Below, in pieces: positions 13,779 through 17,167 of a DNA stretch of 17,167 nt. The stretch spans positions 1 to 17,167 of the forward strand of contig JAEZIJ010000099.1 in the NCBI GenBank assembly GCA_023436715.1, given 5' to 3'. Numbering within the stretch: the stretch's first letter is position 1; every line of letters starts with the position of its first letter. A model generated the notes under the pieces. It did no database searches, was not told where the DNA came from, and saw only the letters and a program-made list of their open reading frames with translations. The position numbers and the translations under genes were made by a program. The stretch is from Acidobacteriota bacterium (lineage in GTDB: Bacteria; Acidobacteriota; Terriglobia; Bryobacterales; Bryobacteraceae).

Positions 13779-14658
13779 CACGGAGACGAAGTTTCGGATT
13801 GCGGTAGTGCAGACAACCTGCTCGCTCGATCCGAACGAGAACCTCGCCAAGGCCGAGTGGCGTATCCGTGAAGCCGCCGGGCGCGGAGCCCAGGTCATCT
13901 GCCTTCAGGAGCTTTTCCGCACCCAGTACTTCTGCCGCGAGGAGGATGCTGAACTGTTTGCCCTGGCGGAGCCTATCCCCGGACCGACCACCACCCGACT
14001 CGGCATGCTCGCCAGCGAGCTGAAAATCGTGGTGATCGCGTCGCTGTTCGAGCGCCGCGCGCCGGGGCTGTACCACAACACGGCGGTCGTGATCGGCGGC
14101 GACGGCGAAATCCTCGGGCTCTACCGGAAGATGCATATTCCGGACGACCCGCTCTACTACGAGAAGTTCTATTTCACGCCGGGCGACCTCGGCTTCCCCG
14201 CGTTCGACACGCCGTTCGGGCGCATCGCCACGCTCGTCTGCTGGGATCAGTGGTATCCGGAAGCCGCCCGCGCGGCCGCGCTTCGCGGAGCCACGGTTCT
14301 GTTCTACCCGACCGCGATCGGCTGGCACCCTTCGGAGAAGCAGAAGCACGGCGCCGCCCAGCTCGAAGCCTGGCGCACGATCCAGCGATCCCACGCGATC
14401 GCGAGCGGCGTCTACGTGGCCGTGGCAAACCGGATAGGGTACGAGGGAACCCCCGAGAGCGGCCTCGAATTCTGGGGCTCGTCGTTCATCGCCGACCCGT
14501 TCGGGCAGGTCATCGCCGAAGCGCCACCGGACCAGGAAGCCATCCTCGTGGCCGAATGCGACACCCACCGTGTGGACCAGACCCGCCGCAACTGGCCGTT
14601 CCTGCGCGACCGCCGCATCGACGCGTATTTCCCGCTCATGGAGCGGTGGCTGGGGTAA
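13768..14658 (+). CDS. aguB: N-carbamoylputrescine amidase
   Basis: A 296-residue nitrilase-superfamily amidase. The catalytic triad is Glu48 (CLQELF), Lys121 (YRKMHIP) and Cys158 (LVCWDQWYPEAAR). Motifs characteristic of N-carbamoylputrescine amidase are QELFRTQYFC near residues 47-56, KMHIPDDPLYYEKFYF (121-136), FYPTAIGWHP and the C-terminal RNWPFLRDRRID. The enzyme splits N-carbamoylputrescine into putrescine, CO2 and ammonia, the last step of the agmatine route to polyamines, in the cytosol. Its usual partner agmatine deiminase (aguA) is not in this window. ATG 13768 gives the standard family N-terminus; the nearby AGGA is close to the start and the region can fold into a hairpin. A gene for an unknown exported protein starts six bases after the stop. 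Confidence 0.95.
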   Translation: MEPITETKFRIAVVQTTCSLDPNENLAKAEWRIREAAGRGAQVICLQELFRTQYFCREEDAELFALAEPIPGPTTTRLGMLASELKIVVIASLFERRAPGLYHNTAVVIGGDGEILGLYRKMHIPDDPLYYEKFYFTPGDLGFPAFDTPFGRIATLVCWDQWYPEAARAAALRGATVLFYPTAIGWHPSEKQKHGAAQLEAWRTIQRSHAIASGVYVAVANRIGYEGTPESGLEFWGSSFIADPFGQVIAEAPPDQEAILVAECDTHRVDQTRRNWPFLRDRRIDAYFPLMERWLG

Positions 14659-14664
14659 AGAGAG

Positions 14665-15624
14665 TTGCCGCCCAAGGTTCTCTCAACCGCAACCGGGTTC
14701 CTCTTCCTTCTCGGCAGCTTCCACGTGATCGCCGCAGAATCTCTCCGAGAGGCCCTTCGTGCGGCCGATGTTCCGGTGCAGGGTTTTGCCGAACCGGAGC
14801 TTAGCCAGAGCATCACGAGTTACACCGTTTCCACCGGTGATCCCTTTCTCCTTGCGTACTATGTTGACGACGGTTCCGGTCTCCTTCACCCCCCGCTCCA
14901 TGTCGTTCGTATTGACCGTGGAACCGGAAATCTCCGGCGCGTAGACATCCCCCAGCTTCAAGCACCCTTTCAAGACGGGATCCGAATGGACTGCCTCGGG
15001 TCTGCACTAAGGATCCGCGAACACCGCAACTTCGTGTACATCGAGACACACGTTAATCCATCGGCGGGCTGCACTATCGTTCTCTCTTCGCTCCTCTCTT
15101 ACAGAGCCGCCCTCTCGGGTTCCCTGCTCGGTTTGTTGGGGTCCGAGTATGCCATCGTGCAAAGAAGTGAAATCCATTTCGCTTCGGTCCACCCATTGCA
15201 CATCGCTGTGTACGACGCGGCTCGCAATCGTTCCGTTGAGGTCTATCCTCCCGAGGGCGATGTTTTGCGCCGGCAGTATTCTCGTTTAATTCGGCCGCAT
15301 ATCTCCAAGAAGTGGTGCAGTGAGAACAACGCTCAGTGCGACCCCGACAACTTCAACACAGACGTCGATCGCAAGTTGGCAATCAACGAGGCCGCGAAGG
15401 CTTTTGGATTTGAAGCGACCTTCGACGCAATGGGGTTTGGAGAGGAGGCGGCGGCACGCGTCGCCCCCCGAACCATTTTCTATATCTACCGCGAGCGCGG
15501 CGGGATATGGCAATACAGGGAGTTCGAGCCGATTCAACTCCAGCGCCTCTTCGGCGTCTCGACCATCGGCGATCTGGTCATGCGAATTCCCGATGCGCCG
15601 TTCGACGGCGCCGCGCCGAAATAG
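14665..15624 (+). CDS. Exported protein of unknown function with four cysteines
   Basis: A 319-residue protein that I do not recognise. The TTG start at 14665 is supported by AAGAGAG directly upstream and yields a signal peptide (PPKVLSTATGFLFLLGSFHV, ending at IAA|ES). The mature part has alternating beta-type segments (SITSYTVSTGDPFLLAYYVD, LHVVRIDRGTGNLRRVDI, NFVYIETHVN) and four cysteines (110, 136, 218 and 225) that could form two disulfides outside the cytoplasm. A C-terminal segment ends with FYIYRERGGIWQYREFEPIQ. It begins six bases after aguB, suggesting one transcript, but a functional link with polyamine synthesis is not evident. By eye its base composition is less GC-rich than the genes before it. 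It converges with the next gene, leaving only nine bases between them. Confidence 0.7.
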   Translation: MPPKVLSTATGFLFLLGSFHVIAAESLREALRAADVPVQGFAEPELSQSITSYTVSTGDPFLLAYYVDDGSGLLHPPLHVVRIDRGTGNLRRVDIPQLQAPFQDGIRMDCLGSALRIREHRNFVYIETHVNPSAGCTIVLSSLLSYRAALSGSLLGLLGSEYAIVQRSEIHFASVHPLHIAVYDAARNRSVEVYPPEGDVLRRQYSRLIRPHISKKWCSENNAQCDPDNFNTDVDRKLAINEAAKAFGFEATFDAMGFGEEAAARVAPRTIFYIYRERGGIWQYREFEPIQLQRLFGVSTIGDLVMRIPDAPFDGAAPK

Positions 15625-15633
15625 TCCACCGAT

Positions 15634-15972
15634 TCACTGCTTCCGTGCCCAGAGCAGGGTTCCCGTGGAGGGGTCGAATGCAAGCCGCCGCCCATCCGTC
15701 GTCAGTAACTCGAACGTCCACGAATTATCTTTCTGCTGGAAATATCCATAGACTTCGGAGATAACCCTGTAGTGCGAGATGCTCCGCGAAATGTTGCCGG
15801 GCGAGCCGGCGATGTCAAGGGTCGAGTACTGCCGGGCCAGCACGTCGCCGTAGTAGAAGGCGATCGCCAATTCCTGCGCGTCGGCTCTACGGCCAACCGG
15901 CCACCGGCCCAGTCGCACGACCGAAATCTTGTTTTGGCCGCCCCGTACAACATTGCATTCAATGAAGAGCAT
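15634..15972 (-). CDS. Unrecognised 112-residue protein
   Basis: A short, mostly beta-type protein with no signal peptide and no recognised family. The C-terminal half (GYFQQKDNSWTFELLTTDGR, then LAFDPSTGTLLWARKQ) looks like two antiparallel strands with a DGR turn. The start ATG at 15972 has no clear ribosome binding site, so initiation is uncertain. An ORF in another frame (15702-15962) is less protein-like. The aromatic-rich, evenly composed translation and the neat convergence with the preceding gene argue that this frame is real. The upstream gap 15973-16117 contains a perfect 12-bp hairpin. Its neighbour upstream on the same strand is the Ig-like protein. Confidence 0.55.
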   Translation of the reverse strand: MLFIECNVVRGGQNKISVVRLGRWPVGRRADAQELAIAFYYGDVLARQYSTLDIAGSPGNISRSISHYRVISEVYGYFQQKDNSWTFELLTTDGRRLAFDPSTGTLLWARKQ

Positions 15973-16051
15973 TTGTGAGGGTGTCGTCCTTTTTCAGAGG
16001 CTCTGGGACGTCTTCGCCGCCCTCCTCGGCACAGAGTAATTTTCTCTGATA

Positions 16052-16087
16052 ACGGGTGTTGTGACCTCGTCGACGCACAACACCCGT
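16052..16087. terminator. Perfect 12-bp hairpin after the Ig-like gene
   Basis: ACGGGTGTTGTG (16052-16063) pairs exactly with CACAACACCCGT (16076-16087) over a 12-base loop that itself contains CGTCGACG. It lies 30 bases past the stop of the minus-strand Ig-like gene. On the minus strand the following bases are A-rich and no T-run follows on either strand, so it may be a terminator of the tract-less kind, a processing site or a protein-binding site. Confidence 0.5.
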
Positions 16088-16117
16088 ATTCAAGAGCCTA
16101 AACTTGACTTCCTTGCT

Positions 16118-17167
16118 CTATGGCTCTGCAAGGGTCCTGTAAATGCTGGTTGTGTAAACGATTTTGCGCCCACTTGGGTTCAGAAACTGCAAGGGGATCG
16201 TAATCGCCTGCCCCGGCTCAAGCGTAAGCCCGTCCGGAGTTTCGATTTCCACGTAGGGGCTTCCGACCGGTGACAGCGTTTTCGTCTCCCTCCCGTTTAT
16301 AAGGGTCACGTTCGAAGGAAGCCCGGTGAGCACCACAAAGAGCGGGCCAACGATGGGAGGCGGAGAGCTGCCACCGATTCCTCCTGGATACGAGACCTGA
16401 AGGTTTTGGTTGTAGAAACCGGACTGCGTATCGAGAACTGGAGTGGATTTGGAAATCCGAAGGCCCGATACGAGTTTTGGCGGCAGCGGGTTAGCGGGAT
16501 CCTCCACGACAAAGATCACTCGGCTCTTCACCCCGGTGTTCTCCACTGTGACTATCACAATGCCACGCGCCACCGTGGTCACGTTGCCGTCGGCATCTAC
16601 CTTGAGGACGTCCGGGTTGCTCGATTCGAAAGTCGTCCCGGCAGCGGCAGAGGAGAGATCGCGGCGCAGGTCGGGTGGATAGTTTCCGAGCACACTGATC
16701 GTCTCTGTCGAAGGAGGCGGGGAGGACATGACGTAATAGTCGCGTGGGAGGTCAATACTTGCCGGGGCGGTTTCAGGCCGAACCGCCACGGTGACCTCGG
16801 CGCCTCGTATCGGGGTGTTGAGACTGTCCGTGATGGCAGGTATCAGCGTAAGAGGGCCAGCGTAGAAATCAGGGATCACCAGAGTCGCACTGTATTGAGA
16901 TCCGCTGTAATTTGTGCCCTGCAGCCGACCTAAGTTCGGGACTCTGACGGCGATATCGTTGGCCGTGAGAGGGGGTGTAAGCTCAACCGTGATCGAGACT
17001 GTCTGGCCGGGGGCAAACTGCTGGCCAGCGGCAGGTGAGACAATTCGGACACGCGGGTCGCCGGCCGTTTGCGGCGCAGTTCGGCGATTGATGGGGTGTT
17101 TCACCGGGACCGAGATCGAGTCCCGGTGGGCGGCGTGGGGGGGGGGGGCGGGCGGGCGGGGCGCGCC
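16118..17167 (-). CDS. Ig-like (Big_2-type) domain protein, 5' end cut by the window
   Basis: The frame is open from the right edge to a stop at 16118, about 350 codons, and no signal peptide is present, so the N-terminus is probably outside the window. A GTG at 17104 could start a 328-residue form, but without a leader this looks internal. The first domain (VRIVSPAAGQQFAPGQTVSI to about TVAVRPET) is an Ig-like sandwich. The second (ETISVLGNYPPDL, then FESSNPDVLKVDADGNVTTVARGIVIVTVEN) follows the Big_2 pattern of surface proteins. The C-terminal part (PSNVTLINGRETKTLSPVGS, then QAITIPLQFLNPSGR) reads like another beta-sandwich. Such tails are often attached to secreted hydrolases. The first 20 or so codons are a G/C-only, Pro/Ala-rich run that is probably unreliable sequence. 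Confidence 0.8.
   Translation of the reverse strand, partial: GAPRPPAPPPHAAHRDSISVPVKHPINRRTAPQTAGDPRVRIVSPAAGQQFAPGQTVSITVELTPPLTANDIAVRVPNLGRLQGTNYSGSQYSATLVIPDFYAGPLTLIPAITDSLNTPIRGAEVTVAVRPETAPASIDLPRDYYVMSSPPPSTETISVLGNYPPDLRRDLSSAAAGTTFESSNPDVLKVDADGNVTTVARGIVIVTVENTGVKSRVIFVVEDPANPLPPKLVSGLRISKSTPVLDTQSGFYNQNLQVSYPGGIGGSSPPPIVGPLFVVLTGLPSNVTLINGRETKTLSPVGSPYVEIETPDGLTLEPGQAITIPLQFLNPSGRKIVYTTSIYRTLAEP
17102..17128. repeat. Perfect 9-bp inverted repeat near the right edge
   Basis: CACCGGGAC (17102-17110) and GTCCCGGTG (17120-17128) are exact reverse complements with a nine-base loop. The repeat directly precedes the low-complexity end and lies inside the open Ig-like frame, so it may be a fold-back artefact at a contig end rather than a regulatory element. 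Confidence 0.45.
17135..17167. other. Low-complexity G/C tail, probable unreliable contig end
   Basis: Apart from one T at 17136, the last 33 bases are only G and C, with a 12-base G run and GGGC repeats ending in GGCGCGCC. The neighbouring sequence is balanced, coding DNA. This looks like an assembly or read end rather than genome. Confidence 0.6.

Noticed and set aside
13183..14568. 461-codon minus-strand frame across the SnoaL-like gene and aguB
   Set aside because: It would overlap two well-supported genes and its translation has the same shadow composition.
14665..15624. Treating the exported four-cysteine protein as a polyamine-related partner of aguB
   Set aside because: The only support is a six-base gap. 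It is exported while AguB is cytosolic, and no motif links it to polyamines.
1..17167. CRISPR array, tRNA, rRNA, insertion sequence or phage gene
   Set aside because: No regularly spaced repeats, no cloverleaf-like stretch and no transposase, integrase or phage motif was seen on either strand.

Overview
The window is GC-rich, densely coded bacterial chromosome. Gene content and style point to a soil acidobacterium of the Bryobacterales/Solibacter type: a Gfo/Idh/MocA oxidoreductase opening with a Tat-like MDRREFL leader, many exported proteins of unknown role, an M14 peptidase with an exported N-terminus, and a Big_2-type Ig protein. This placement is inference from style, not from a marker gene. 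No rRNA, tRNA, CRISPR array, transposase, integrase or phage gene was seen.

Left part (1-2824), all minus strand. Two small membrane proteins (DUF2892-like at 2639-2824 and DUF5658-like at 2266-2544) lie upstream of a biotin-dependent carboxyltransferase (644-2188). That gene is followed at once by a 77-residue soluble protein resembling the C-terminal tail of OadG/MmdD (the MmdE type), and by a biotin carrier protein. The last three form a tight unit: one stop codon overlaps a ribosome binding site and the next junction is a GTGA overlap. A sigma70-like promoter at 2224-2251 fits this unit. A compound inverted repeat sits directly after the carrier gene. The unit is either the soluble part of a methylmalonyl-CoA decarboxylase or part of a propionyl/acyl-CoA carboxylase. 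The biotin carboxylase or the membrane beta subunit that would decide is not in the window.

Middle part (2825-10646), plus strand. A 471-base non-coding stretch carries a striking cluster of AGTACT sites. Then come a secreted beta-propeller-like protein (3296-4681), a strong hairpin terminator, an exported nucleotide pyrophosphatase/phosphodiesterase (4750-6093) coupled with a Gfo/Idh/MocA oxidoreductase (6099-7118), an exported two-domain rhodanese (7342-8253), a site-2-type M50 metalloprotease with a CBS pair (8490-9620), and a PflX-like radical SAM protein (9708-10646) with an extended -10 promoter.

Right part (10647-17167). An 831-residue exported M14 metallopeptidase with a C-terminal glutamine-amidotransferase-like domain runs on the minus strand (10668-13163). 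It diverges from a SnoaL/DUF4440-type gene (13276-13722), and a perfect 14-bp palindrome lies between them. N-carbamoylputrescine amidase (aguB, 13768-14658) follows and appears to be cotranscribed with an unrecognised exported protein (14665-15624). Two minus-strand genes end the window: an unrecognised 112-residue protein and the C-terminal part of an Ig-like protein cut by the right edge. The last ~40 bases are low-complexity G/C and look like a poor contig end.

No single obviously new defence or mobile system is visible. The observations most worth following are the MmdE-like subunit in the carboxylase unit, the AGTACT operator cluster, the palindromic operator between the M14 and SnoaL genes, the start-codon hairpin of aguB and the compound repeat at the left edge.
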